From assembly GCA_002428985.1 (NCBI GenBank), contig DIYL01000055.1, forward strand, positions 1 through 38,021: a stretch of 38,021 nucleotides of DNA, written 5' to 3'. Source of the stretch: Anaerolineales bacterium UBA6055 (GTDB taxonomy: Bacteria > Chloroflexota > Anaerolineae > Aggregatilineales > Phototrophicaceae). Of the stretch, positions 9,153 through 18,315 are shown piece by piece. The stretch's first letter is position 1. Each line of letters begins with the position of its first letter. The notes beneath the pieces were generated by a model. The model made no database searches and was not told the DNA's origin. It worked only from the letters and a program-made list of their open reading frames with translations. Both the position numbers and the translations under genes were made by a program.

Positions 9153-12100
9153 ATGGCATCAACACATCCATCTCGCTTATTGGTGATAGGGCTAGGGGAC
9201 TTAGGGCATCACATCTGTAAACGCCTAGAGTTACATGCACGCAATCTCTACCCACATCATGCGGATGACTATTTACAAACCATATCGGTACAATGGAAAG
9301 CACCAGATACCAATACACTTAAATATGTCATCGAGCTAGCATATGACACAGATGATGTTTTGACTCAGATGAAGGGAAATCCCCCACCACATATTCGCAC
9401 ATGGTTTGATATAGACTACTGGCATGTTAGAAAACAGTCTCGCCAATTATCCCGCCCACTTGTACGTCTGGGATGGTTTCATGCGATGCAAGCAGGGATG
9501 AGTTCTCAACCCTACCGTATCTGGAAAAATGCGCTGGAAACACTACAGCGTATCCCCGTTACCGACAAAAAATTAACGACAATTTTTGTAGGAGATTTAA
9601 CGGACAACATCGGCAGTAGTCTATTGGTCGATGCGGTAAGCTTTACAGAATATGTGTTGGGCAAGTTAGAGAATAAGCTACAGGCAGATGTATGGGCATT
9701 TACGCGGATTCCTACTCAAGGTGCGTCTCAAGATGAGCATCGTAATGCCTATGCAACATTGCGTGAATTAGAGCGATGGACAAACAGTGGATTTTATAGT
9801 TCGATTAGTTATCCAATTCACTATTCAGCACAGCAATGGTCTGCTCCCCCTCCGCTACAGACAGAAATTACAGATGCCATTTTTGATTACTGGTTTACTT
9901 TTGAGGCAGAAGATTTTCGTACAGCCGTCGATCTAGCCAACGCAACCGTAACACCATTACTCAATGAGAATACATTGACAACCTTGCAGTCTAACATTGT
10001 CAATACAAAAGCAAATCGCGATGGTATTAACGCCTCAACTATACATGTCAATACGGTTGGGGTTCATGCTTTAGTCTTACCATTCTATCCCTTACTAGAA
10101 CGATTTATCCATCAACTCACGACAACAGCACTCCATAATTATTTGAATCAACTCTATGAAGCGTCCGATATTCGCCAAAACATCATCACATTTTGGGGTG
10201 GGCGGTCACAATCACTACAGGGATTTATAGCAGACTGGATGGAAGATAAAACCAATTGGTCATTCAGTCGGTTACGGTTAACACAGCATTGGACTACAAC
10301 CAAAAAGCTTGATGATTTATTATTTAAAGGGTTTGCAATTAATAAACGTACCCCCTTTGATTATATCAACGAGACCTTTATCCAACCGCATCAACACATG
10401 AAGACCACAGGCGACATTGATGTGTGCCATAATAATATTCAGTCATTATTAGCTGATATGGTCGATACCAAGACCCGTTCATCAACATGGCATAACACCA
10501 TTGAGTTATCATCACGGTTTGATGACACTCTATCTCTATTAGCCGACCATCATCAAACATGGTTTGTTACTCAACTTCAAGAAACCCTAACAACTCAGCT
10601 ACAAAATCAATATTCACCCAAATACTGTCATGCCTATGTTCAGGTAATGAAGACAACACTCATGAACCACCTCAAAATGTGGGAAGAATTGGATGAGAAA
10701 TATTTTTCACGTCAAATTCGGGCGCAACATGCCAGTTATGATGGCTTTTTGTATGCAGTAAAAAATAGCGCTACACAAAGCCGCTTTAGACCCAATCCAC
10801 GAGTGAATAGCAAAGATGCTAACGAATATTATGATGCGGTGCAGGAACTGGTAGGGAGTATTCTTTCACTCCTTTATGTTCGTATGATTTGTCGTATCCT
10901 ATCCGACTATATCGAATATTGCACACAATTAGAATCAACATTCAAGACATTCATTGAGAGTTTTGAGCGTATTCAACAATCTATGCAGTCGAACAAAACT
11001 CAAAAACAGTTCGAGAATACACACCATACCACATTTGTCTTGGATACTATCGACTCCGAATGGTTTAAAGATCGTCTAGCTACCTATCAACGTGACAAAT
11101 CATCATCCGATATTTTCCATCATTTTAATTGGAATTTATCATTTAATTTTGAGGCGATGACATGGGGTCTCCGACTGGATTGTGCCAATACAGCGTGGGT
11201 TGCTAATCCTGATGATACACAACTCCAAAAACAAGTTGCACAACTCATCCAATTGGTCGAGGACATGCTCCCCAAAACAGAATACGAAGTTGATATTGTC
11301 AGTTATATGGCATCTCATGCGACCAGTCCACAGACATTACGCCACTGGCTCAACAAATTAAATACTGCGCATGAACCGACCATCAGGTTACGCCACCGAA
11401 AAGCAGGGCATAGCCAGAGCAGTTATGTTGTACTCTATGAACATGAAGTACGGTCTGAAGTAACAGCGTTTATTGACGAAACAATTCTGCTTGACCTGCA
11501 CAATCCGGTAAATATTCGCACAGTAGCCAACCAAATCAACAAACTGAGTGTTGATGATGATGCGTTTCGGATCACACATTTGATGTTGATAGAACGATTG
11601 GATTTAACCACAGATTTAATTGCGTATACAGAAGCCAAAGCAATCTATAAAAAGACCAATAAACGTCATCAATATCATGTGTTTAGTCCCGAATATTATG
11701 CGAGCCAAATGGATACACAGCAGGGGATGTGGGCTCCGCAAGATATATTTTTTATCACAGATTGGCAAGATGCGTTTCTATTTTGGGTCAGCTATTATCA
11801 GGGATTGATCGAGACCTGCCGACATCCTGATTATCATACAATCTATTATGAGACAACAATGCCATCCGGCACATGGCGATTGACACCATCTAATGAAACC
11901 CATACCTTACTAACCGCAACACAAGCATATCTTAGCAATATTCACTATAATCATGATAATAAAGATATATTAAGTCCATCTATTGCTAATACGATACGCC
12001 AAGACTTGCAAACTGCTATTGAGCAACGTATATATGCTATATATGAGAATATTGAAGAAGACCCCATACAAAATAAAACATACGGGGATATTCTTCATCA

Positions 12101-12314
12101 ATATGGTATTGCCAATATCAAAAACAAATCGACAACGTGTATTCAAACAATTGCCGAGTTTGTATTTTATGCCAAACTCTTTCATTCGATAGTTGATAAC
12201 ACAACGCTAGACAAACAGCTTCATCAATTGCAACAGGCAATGTTCGATCAACGGGTTAAGCTGTTACAAGCTAAAGTACAAAAATGTATTAGTTCTCGTC
12301 ACTACAAATCTTAG
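9153..12314 (+). CDS. Divergent tubulin/FtsZ-like protein (Tubulin_2 type), 1053 aa
   Basis: The N-terminus LLVIGLGDLG (about residues 9-18) matches the first nucleotide-binding loop of the bacterial tubulin-like family, normally IGLGGTG. IFVGDLTDNIGSSLLVD (about 143-159) occupies the place of the GTP-phosphate loop, normally a GGTGSG-type motif followed by LLD. NAYATLRELERW (about 197-208) matches the helix typically NAYAALKEL in this family. Family members are predicted GTPases that may polymerise at membranes. Both glycine loops are eroded here, so GTP binding may be weak or lost. The remaining 800 residues are mixed helical and unrecognised. No signal peptide or TM segment is seen, so it is cytosolic. 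The start follows a CGAGG ribosome-binding site that overlaps the previous stop region. The family call is by motif order, not by alignment. Confidence 0.75.
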   Translation: MASTHPSRLLVIGLGDLGHHICKRLELHARNLYPHHADDYLQTISVQWKAPDTNTLKYVIELAYDTDDVLTQMKGNPPPHIRTWFDIDYWHVRKQSRQLSRPLVRLGWFHAMQAGMSSQPYRIWKNALETLQRIPVTDKKLTTIFVGDLTDNIGSSLLVDAVSFTEYVLGKLENKLQADVWAFTRIPTQGASQDEHRNAYATLRELERWTNSGFYSSISYPIHYSAQQWSAPPPLQTEITDAIFDYWFTFEAEDFRTAVDLANATVTPLLNENTLTTLQSNIVNTKANRDGINASTIHVNTVGVHALVLPFYPLLERFIHQLTTTALHNYLNQLYEASDIRQNIITFWGGRSQSLQGFIADWMEDKTNWSFSRLRLTQHWTTTKKLDDLLFKGFAINKRTPFDYINETFIQPHQHMKTTGDIDVCHNNIQSLLADMVDTKTRSSTWHNTIELSSRFDDTLSLLADHHQTWFVTQLQETLTTQLQNQYSPKYCHAYVQVMKTTLMNHLKMWEELDEKYFSRQIRAQHASYDGFLYAVKNSATQSRFRPNPRVNSKDANEYYDAVQELVGSILSLLYVRMICRILSDYIEYCTQLESTFKTFIESFERIQQSMQSNKTQKQFENTHHTTFVLDTIDSEWFKDRLATYQRDKSSSDIFHHFNWNLSFNFEAMTWGLRLDCANTAWVANPDDTQLQKQVAQLIQLVEDMLPKTEYEVDIVSYMASHATSPQTLRHWLNKLNTAHEPTIRLRHRKAGHSQSSYVVLYEHEVRSEVTAFIDETILLDLHNPVNIRTVANQINKLSVDDDAFRITHLMLIERLDLTTDLIAYTEAKAIYKKTNKRHQYHVFSPEYYASQMDTQQGMWAPQDIFFITDWQDAFLFWVSYYQGLIETCRHPDYHTIYYETTMPSGTWRLTPSNETHTLLTATQAYLSNIHYNHDNKDILSPSIANTIRQDLQTAIEQRIYAIYENIEEDPIQNKTYGDILHQYGIANIKNKSTTCIQTIAEFVFYAKLFHSIVDNTTLDKQLHQLQQAMFDQRVKLLQAKVQKCISSRHYKS

Positions 12315-12334
12315 TTGATGGAAAGCGGATAGGG

Positions 12335-15300
12335 ATGACTGATTCCATAACATTTGAAGTAAAACAAGGACCTCACCAGACGCGATCTTTTTCCTACAAT
12401 GTGACAGATTCGCCTATCGGTAATCCAAGTGTGTTTGGTCGTGTATATAAAGCCAACGAAGAATATGATACGAAGAGTTGGATTATTAAGCAATCCAATT
12501 CACCGCAGTATCATCCACAATTCGAGACAGAATATAATTTGCTTTTCGAATTAAGCATGACAACACAGTATACGCCGAATCCAGTCTACCTAGTTGAGCG
12601 TCAGGTACAGGGTGGGAATGTCATTCTTGGTCTAGCAATGCCTTTCTATCAAACAACATTGCGCTCCGAGCTAGCCTCAAAGGAAGCCAGCCCAGCCCAA
12701 TTTGAACACTTTGTTCTGCGATATTTCCACCAGTATGCAAAGTTATTAGATAATTTACATAACGCAGGCAAGGTGTGTACTGACCGTAAAGAAGAAGATT
12801 TATTTCTTAACAACGAACAGCTTGTTGTTATTGATTGGAATGCCCTGCGCGATATTAGCGACCTCAATGCAGAACGCAATGTCACCGGACGTATCTGGTA
12901 CAACATCATTACAGGTTTTCAACCACGCCCGATAATGGATGTGTTTGACGATAGCCTATGGCAACGTGTTGGTACAACTCACGAACAAGGTGTTATCAGC
13001 ATTGGATTGCGTTTAATTCTCAACTATCTACTGACAATATCAGTAACAGGCAACCAAGATCAACTCCAATCACTGATAGAATCATGGCACTGTGCGCTAT
13101 TTGGGAAAGAATTGCCCGGTCAGCAATATTCAAATGATATAGATTATTTAGCTGATTTTCGCCGAACATTAGAGGACACAATTCCATTAACAGATGGCGA
13201 GTTTGAAGCACTTAAATCAGATATTGGGTGGCGACGAAATACCACAAACAATGATCGTCTCATCCATCGTTATGACAAATTTTCAGATATACGAAACTAT
13301 TTTATCTCTGACTCTGTTATAGCAAATCTATTACGTAACTTACCTGACGATCTAGCAGATAGTCGCTATGATTATGACAGATTTATCGAGATGTTGCGTA
13401 AACAACCAACACAAACAGCATTAGATCAACATGCTATTAACCGTTGGATTTGGTTACTGGAAGACCTTAAACAACATGATGATTTGCGTGGTGAAAAGCG
13501 TGACCAACACATCGACATGATTAAGATGCTGACAGCCCATGTGAATGAAAACACTATAGCAGGGTTGGACGAAGCCTCAATTATGATAAGTAACCTCTCT
13601 AGTTTAAAACAATTAAATGAAGAAATTGCTTATCGTAAGGATATATTAGAAGCTGACCAAAAATTAGAGGCATATCGGGCTATACGCGACAAGTATCAAA
13701 ATTCTCCCAATTGGGAAGTCTTACGGCAACTATATGATGTGACTGCTGGTCTGAATGTCCCTACACTCGACTATCAAAACATTGATACCCTTGTTGATGA
13801 TGCAGAGCAAAATCTGAATGCTTATATCCTCAATCCAGAAGGCAATATCTATAGTGCAGTGTTTGGGACATTTCATCAATCACTGTATCCATCAGATAAA
13901 ACCGAACATCAGCCCTTAGACCGCGCACAACATCTCGACTATGAAAACAAAACAAAGGTCATTCGTGAGTTTGTAAATGCCATATCTCAATTACAAGCTG
14001 ACAATCTCAGTGCGGAATCTATTCTAAAACTTTACCACCACACTAAAGATAAATATGAAGCCACACATGAAAATTGGTGGAATTTTGTTGATGGGTTGTT
14101 CCAAGAGAAGTATTTAACGGCTAACTTCCCGACATTTCAAATACATATAGAAAATCAGCATTATGAACTTGCAAGCGCATGGTTAAGACAAATGAGAGAT
14201 GGAAACATGGATTGGAATGATGACATTAAAAATTCACTTAGCAAGTATGAGACACTTATTGCAGAGACTGAAAAAAGTGTAGAATCTATTCCAGATAATA
14301 TAGAGCATCAAGTAAATCAACATGTATTGGAAGCTAAAAATACCCTTACAGCATTCACGCAAAAGCTAGAGGCGCTTACAAAACAAACAGAAACATCTAT
14401 TCAGAATAGTATCAATGAACTATCTGACGATAAAATTGAAAAACGAATTCAAGAACAGATTCAAGAACAAGTTGAAGAACAGGTTTCAGCAACAGAGAAG
14501 AGCCTCAAGCAACTACGTGGGTTGCTTATAGGGACTGTGATTTTCTTGATCCTAATTGTTGGAGGTCTTGGTGTTTATACAGTTAGTCAAAGTTCATCAA
14601 CCGATGCCAATGAAAACTTGATACAAGAGATTGATAGCCTAAAACAGGAAATCCAAGAACTCCGAGAGAATCCACCATCAGTAGGCGCACAAAGTGTAGA
14701 CCCTATTACTGCAAGTGAAACACCTATACAACAACCCACAGAAACACCTGATGTTCAGCCATCCGCAACACCTGAACCTATTGAAACTAACGTAGTCCCA
14801 ACAACCGATGATACAAACACTAATGTCACTATTCCAGAGGGTGAATCCACAGAAGATGCAGATAGTGATTCTACAATACCAAGTATCGCATTTGATGTTA
14901 TCGAATCTCAAGATGAACGACTTCCCGCAGACGGTACAGCCACTGGTATCATATATATCACAATCAACAATTTACCAGATGGCGTTACCCCTACAGCCAT
15001 TGTAGAAGAAGCACGTGAAATCGTTGTTACCTCCACCAGACTATTAGAAGGTGACAGATGGGCAATTACATATCAAGCGGGTACAACAGCAGAAACAGCC
15101 AATATTCAAGTACAATTCCCCTTAGCTGATGGCACACTCATCACATCAGAATCCTTTAATGTAGAGACCGTGACAGAAAATATCACTATTGATGCAGAGA
15201 TTCTCAAAGACGGTGAAGCACCATCACAGGTTACAAGTGGTGAAACCTACGATATTGTCACTACAATAGCGACTGCGGATGGCGCACCTATTCTTGGTCA

Positions 15301-16528
15301 ATATGATATGACTATACACAATGTTAAAGTTGATGGGACATCGGAACTGCTTTATACATGGAAAATTGGTAAAGACGAATCATCTGTAAAATCTTCATAT
15401 TTAGCTCCAGATTTCTTGGGAAGCACTAACGTAACTCTACGTATAGAAGTTCTTGCTGGAGCAATTAAAATAGCAGAAAAACAACTTGCTTTAACGATAG
15501 AACCGCCCATAGTCCCATTGGAAGGCATTAACCAAGTCGGGGCAGATGGGGGTGAACTATCAGCAGAAGAGATTACCCAACAGAGACTCGGTATTATTCG
15601 TAAGCCTTCAAGTAGATCATCTCTACCAAGTAACCCAATACCACAAACAGAACTAACCTTTAGTGTAGCAACTTCACCTACAGTACCAAATCAAAGGTTA
15701 CGAGTATCATTCCAAAGACTTGACCAAATTGGCAACATTGCGTCTCCACAATTAATAATCAACCCAAATGGAGATGTTACTCTGGATGAATCAAATCCGA
15801 TAGTAGTTCAAGCTAATGAGAATGGCATACTGACATTTAACTTACGATCACTATCTGGTGCAGGTCTAATCCAACTGACTATCACAGATGCCAATACACC
15901 AGATGGTGCAAGTACCTCATGGGTATTTCCTGTTGCCGAGACCGTTGCCACAGTGCCCTTTATCCCTTCTCCCCCTAATTCAGTTGAAGCGTGGAAAAAT
16001 AACTATGCTATTGAATTATCTCCTGATGTTCACTTTGGATATGCTTATAATTTATTAGGTGGTACTTCTCGTGAAGAAAAATCAGAACATTTCTACTATG
16101 TACTCTCATCAATTCCAGTAAACGAAGACGGAGCACCAAAGCTAGCGGTTATTAGTGAGTTTGCTATTCCTGCCGTAGCTACCAATGGGTCTGCCCCATT
16201 TAGTATTACATATACTCAAGAGCAGGATGTACTAATTAACAGCAACCTAATACCAAATCAAGCAAAGGAAAATGTACAGGGTAACGATACAACAATACCA
16301 TTTGTATTATCTGCGACGACCCGACCTAGACGTGAATTTCATAGTCTACAACCATTTGCTGTTTTTCGGCTAACAAATGGTCAAACAACAACACCCAACA
16401 CATATATCTATCCTGAACAAATTGAAATAACAGATTCTGCAATAAGTGGGGGAGTTCCAGCATTTGAAGGGTATGTAGCGGGTCTGATGAGTGCGGATTA
16501 TCTCGATATTGATGTATCAGGTGAGTAG
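12335..16528 (+). CDS. Transmembrane protein kinase-like protein with extracytoplasmic Ig-like domains, 1397 aa
   Basis: Residues about 25-290 look like a protein-kinase fold. They show a loop GNPSVFGRVYKA (29-40), Lys52 in WIIKQ as the likely ATP-binding lysine, Glu65/67 as the helix-C acid, CTDRKEED (148-155) in place of HRDLKPEN, and VIDWNAL (165-171) in place of DFG. The catalytic Asp150 and Lys152 positions are kept, but Asn is replaced by Asp and DFG by DWN, so activity may be unusual or lost. A helical region leads to a coiled coil (about 640-725) and a TM segment (about 728-750). Beyond it are a Pro/Thr linker and three or more invasin/Big-type Ig-like modules (from about 848), one containing LPADGTATG. 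Topology is kinase inside, Ig-like domains outside. A GGATAGGG site precedes the ATG. It probably senses or adheres outside and signals inside. Confidence 0.75.
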   Translation: MTDSITFEVKQGPHQTRSFSYNVTDSPIGNPSVFGRVYKANEEYDTKSWIIKQSNSPQYHPQFETEYNLLFELSMTTQYTPNPVYLVERQVQGGNVILGLAMPFYQTTLRSELASKEASPAQFEHFVLRYFHQYAKLLDNLHNAGKVCTDRKEEDLFLNNEQLVVIDWNALRDISDLNAERNVTGRIWYNIITGFQPRPIMDVFDDSLWQRVGTTHEQGVISIGLRLILNYLLTISVTGNQDQLQSLIESWHCALFGKELPGQQYSNDIDYLADFRRTLEDTIPLTDGEFEALKSDIGWRRNTTNNDRLIHRYDKFSDIRNYFISDSVIANLLRNLPDDLADSRYDYDRFIEMLRKQPTQTALDQHAINRWIWLLEDLKQHDDLRGEKRDQHIDMIKMLTAHVNENTIAGLDEASIMISNLSSLKQLNEEIAYRKDILEADQKLEAYRAIRDKYQNSPNWEVLRQLYDVTAGLNVPTLDYQNIDTLVDDAEQNLNAYILNPEGNIYSAVFGTFHQSLYPSDKTEHQPLDRAQHLDYENKTKVIREFVNAISQLQADNLSAESILKLYHHTKDKYEATHENWWNFVDGLFQEKYLTANFPTFQIHIENQHYELASAWLRQMRDGNMDWNDDIKNSLSKYETLIAETEKSVESIPDNIEHQVNQHVLEAKNTLTAFTQKLEALTKQTETSIQNSINELSDDKIEKRIQEQIQEQVEEQVSATEKSLKQLRGLLIGTVIFLILIVGGLGVYTVSQSSSTDANENLIQEIDSLKQEIQELRENPPSVGAQSVDPITASETPIQQPTETPDVQPSATPEPIETNVVPTTDDTNTNVTIPEGESTEDADSDSTIPSIAFDVIESQDERLPADGTATGIIYITINNLPDGVTPTAIVEEAREIVVTSTRLLEGDRWAITYQAGTTAETANIQVQFPLADGTLITSESFNVETVTENITIDAEILKDGEAPSQVTSGETYDIVTTIATADGAPILGQYDMTIHNVKVDGTSELLYTWKIGKDESSVKSSYLAPDFLGSTNVTLRIEVLAGAIKIAEKQLALTIEPPIVPLEGINQVGADGGELSAEEITQQRLGIIRKPSSRSSLPSNPIPQTELTFSVATSPTVPNQRLRVSFQRLDQIGNIASPQLIINPNGDVTLDESNPIVVQANENGILTFNLRSLSGAGLIQLTITDANTPDGASTSWVFPVAETVATVPFIPSPPNSVEAWKNNYAIELSPDVHFGYAYNLLGGTSREEKSEHFYYVLSSIPVNEDGAPKLAVISEFAIPAVATNGSAPFSITYTQEQDVLINSNLIPNQAKENVQGNDTTIPFVLSATTRPRREFHSLQPFAVFRLTNGQTTTPNTYIYPEQIEITDSAISGGVPAFEGYVAGLMSADYLDIDVSGE

Positions 16529-16542
16529 ATTCTGGCTCATTG

Positions 16543-18189
16543 ATGTCGCGTAGACAGTTCATTCAAGGTGCGATTATTATCGGGTTGGTGTTGGCAATCA
16601 CCGTGACATATGTTGGGCTTATCCAATTGCCAACTCAATCAACAACACCAACACTAATGCCAACCTCAACAGTGCTTGTGTTGCCGTCGATTTCACCAGC
16701 ACCAACTCATACCTATACACCCGCACCCATCTTACAAGGCTTCCAACTCTCGGCACAGCAGACAGAGTTGGTTGCCGATGGTATCACCATCACAAGCATT
16801 TTTATCGAGACAACACATGCCGATTTTGTGGGTCAAACACTGATATTATCTGTAGCAGGGGGTGGCACACTCAGTCAAACAGATGTCATTTTAAGCGGAC
16901 TTAGCACACCTCTTTCAGTTACCTATACCACCGGACGGGCAACTGGAACGATAGAAATCACCGGACAACTCACCCACCAAGATAAAATTTACGAAGAATC
17001 ACTTCAACTCAATCTCACAACAGAACGTCTTTACCTTGATGGAACATATGATGTCCCAATTTCATCATCGCCCCTGTTGATACCGATAACCTATCATCTG
17101 CATAACCAACAACCCAATCAACCCATCAGTGGGACATATCGCCTACGGGTTGCAGTTGTCGGTTCGATAGGACAACTAACAACTACGCTTGACGGGGGAA
17201 CATATCAACGTGTTATAGAGACCATCATCCAACCACAACCAATAAGCAATGAGACTGTATTAACTGTATTTTTAAGCCCGGATTTGAATACAAATGCTGA
17301 TTCGGTCATCGTAACAGCATCCTTGCTAGATCGTTCCGATGTAGAACCAGTACGACAAGTCATTTTTTGGAAAAATTTATCGGATACCATCCGTATTGTG
17401 AACGAGATTCCGGCAAACCCTTTAGGAGTCACCGTCAATGATGAAGTGTATCTATGGGATATGCGTGTCGAACAACAGCTTTGTATGCAGGTCTATAACC
17501 AAAATAATGTTGCGATAGTACCACAGGCGATGGCAATTTCTTACGAGACAATCTATGGCACAGGTACCACCACAGCACAACTTGAGGTAGGTGGGGAGGC
17601 ACTGGCTAGTGGTGATATACGGTCTAGTGAAGATACCTCCAGCACACTCGGCATTCCCTATTTTGAATTAGACATTCCGACTTGTATCACTGTCACATCC
17701 GGACAATCCACTGCTGGACTATTCCATGTGACCGCCTATGCGGAACGCACGCAAATACAAACACAGGCAATTATCCTCGGACATCAGGGACAAATCACAC
17801 TTAACCAGAGCAATGCCAGCAATTTTATAGTCGGCGACCAACAGAACACGATACTGCTCAATCCCAATAACCACACATTGACCGCATATCAAATATCGAG
17901 TGTAGAGCGTAAGTGGGTCTTACCGATGTGGATACCCACAGCATCTATCGACCTGACAACCGGAACATTCCTTGTAGATGAAACACAAACTCTGCCAATC
18001 TACCCGACATTATTTGCATATCACAATCAACAAAATCCAGCCAGTTTATTTATGGGGAGCAATTCATCAAATAGTATCTGGTTAGCGACCATAGACGGAC
18101 GCTATGTCACACGGGATGTATCGGACTTGGGGTTATCGGATATTGCTTTAGTATTCTTGCCTGTTCAGCAGGTGTCAGGCGGACAGTAG
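16543..18189 (+). CDS. N-terminally anchored Ig-like (invasin-type) surface protein, 548 aa
   Basis: ATG 16543 is preferred over the adjacent in-frame TTG 16540. The N-terminus MSRRQFIQGAIIIGLVLAIT has one hydrophobic segment (about residues 8-28) preceded by SRRQFI. A Thr/Pro-rich linker spans about 30-65. LSAQQTELVADGITITSIFI then starts an Ig-like module of the Big_1/invasin kind, in which VADGxxxTxI is the hallmark. A C-terminal beta-rich region follows. The protein should sit outside the membrane with a short inner stub. It starts 14 bases after the stop of the kinase-like gene, whose outer half has the same type of module, so the two may contact each other. SRRQFI resembles a twin-arginine signal, which is unexpected for an Ig-like protein. 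There is no clear signal peptidase site, so anchoring rather than release is likely. Confidence 0.72.
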   Translation: MSRRQFIQGAIIIGLVLAITVTYVGLIQLPTQSTTPTLMPTSTVLVLPSISPAPTHTYTPAPILQGFQLSAQQTELVADGITITSIFIETTHADFVGQTLILSVAGGGTLSQTDVILSGLSTPLSVTYTTGRATGTIEITGQLTHQDKIYEESLQLNLTTERLYLDGTYDVPISSSPLLIPITYHLHNQQPNQPISGTYRLRVAVVGSIGQLTTTLDGGTYQRVIETIIQPQPISNETVLTVFLSPDLNTNADSVIVTASLLDRSDVEPVRQVIFWKNLSDTIRIVNEIPANPLGVTVNDEVYLWDMRVEQQLCMQVYNQNNVAIVPQAMAISYETIYGTGTTTAQLEVGGEALASGDIRSSEDTSSTLGIPYFELDIPTCITVTSGQSTAGLFHVTAYAERTQIQTQAIILGHQGQITLNQSNASNFIVGDQQNTILLNPNNHTLTAYQISSVERKWVLPMWIPTASIDLTTGTFLVDETQTLPIYPTLFAYHNQQNPASLFMGSNSSNSIWLATIDGRYVTRDVSDLGLSDIALVFLPVQQVSGGQ

Positions 18190-18233
18190 GTCTAACTTTC
18201 AACAACATCAGTATTATTAAAAATATAGGTTTC

Positions 18234-18246
18234 CATTTGGCAAATG
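18234..18246. promoter_or_regulatory. Small palindrome in the largest gap within the cluster
   Basis: The gap from 18190 to 18315 is the only long, A+T-rich spacer inside the plus-strand cluster, so an internal promoter is plausible. It contains CATTTGGCAAATG, a perfect 6-base inverted repeat around one central base, about 70 bases before the TIR gene. It could be an operator. I see no clear -35/-10 pair, and a 13-base palindrome can arise by chance. Confidence 0.25.
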
Positions 18247-18315
18247 ATTAGAAAAATGTTTAAATAAAGCTAACTATCTATGAATATGATTTTGCCATAA
18301 TTAGTGAGTAGATTG

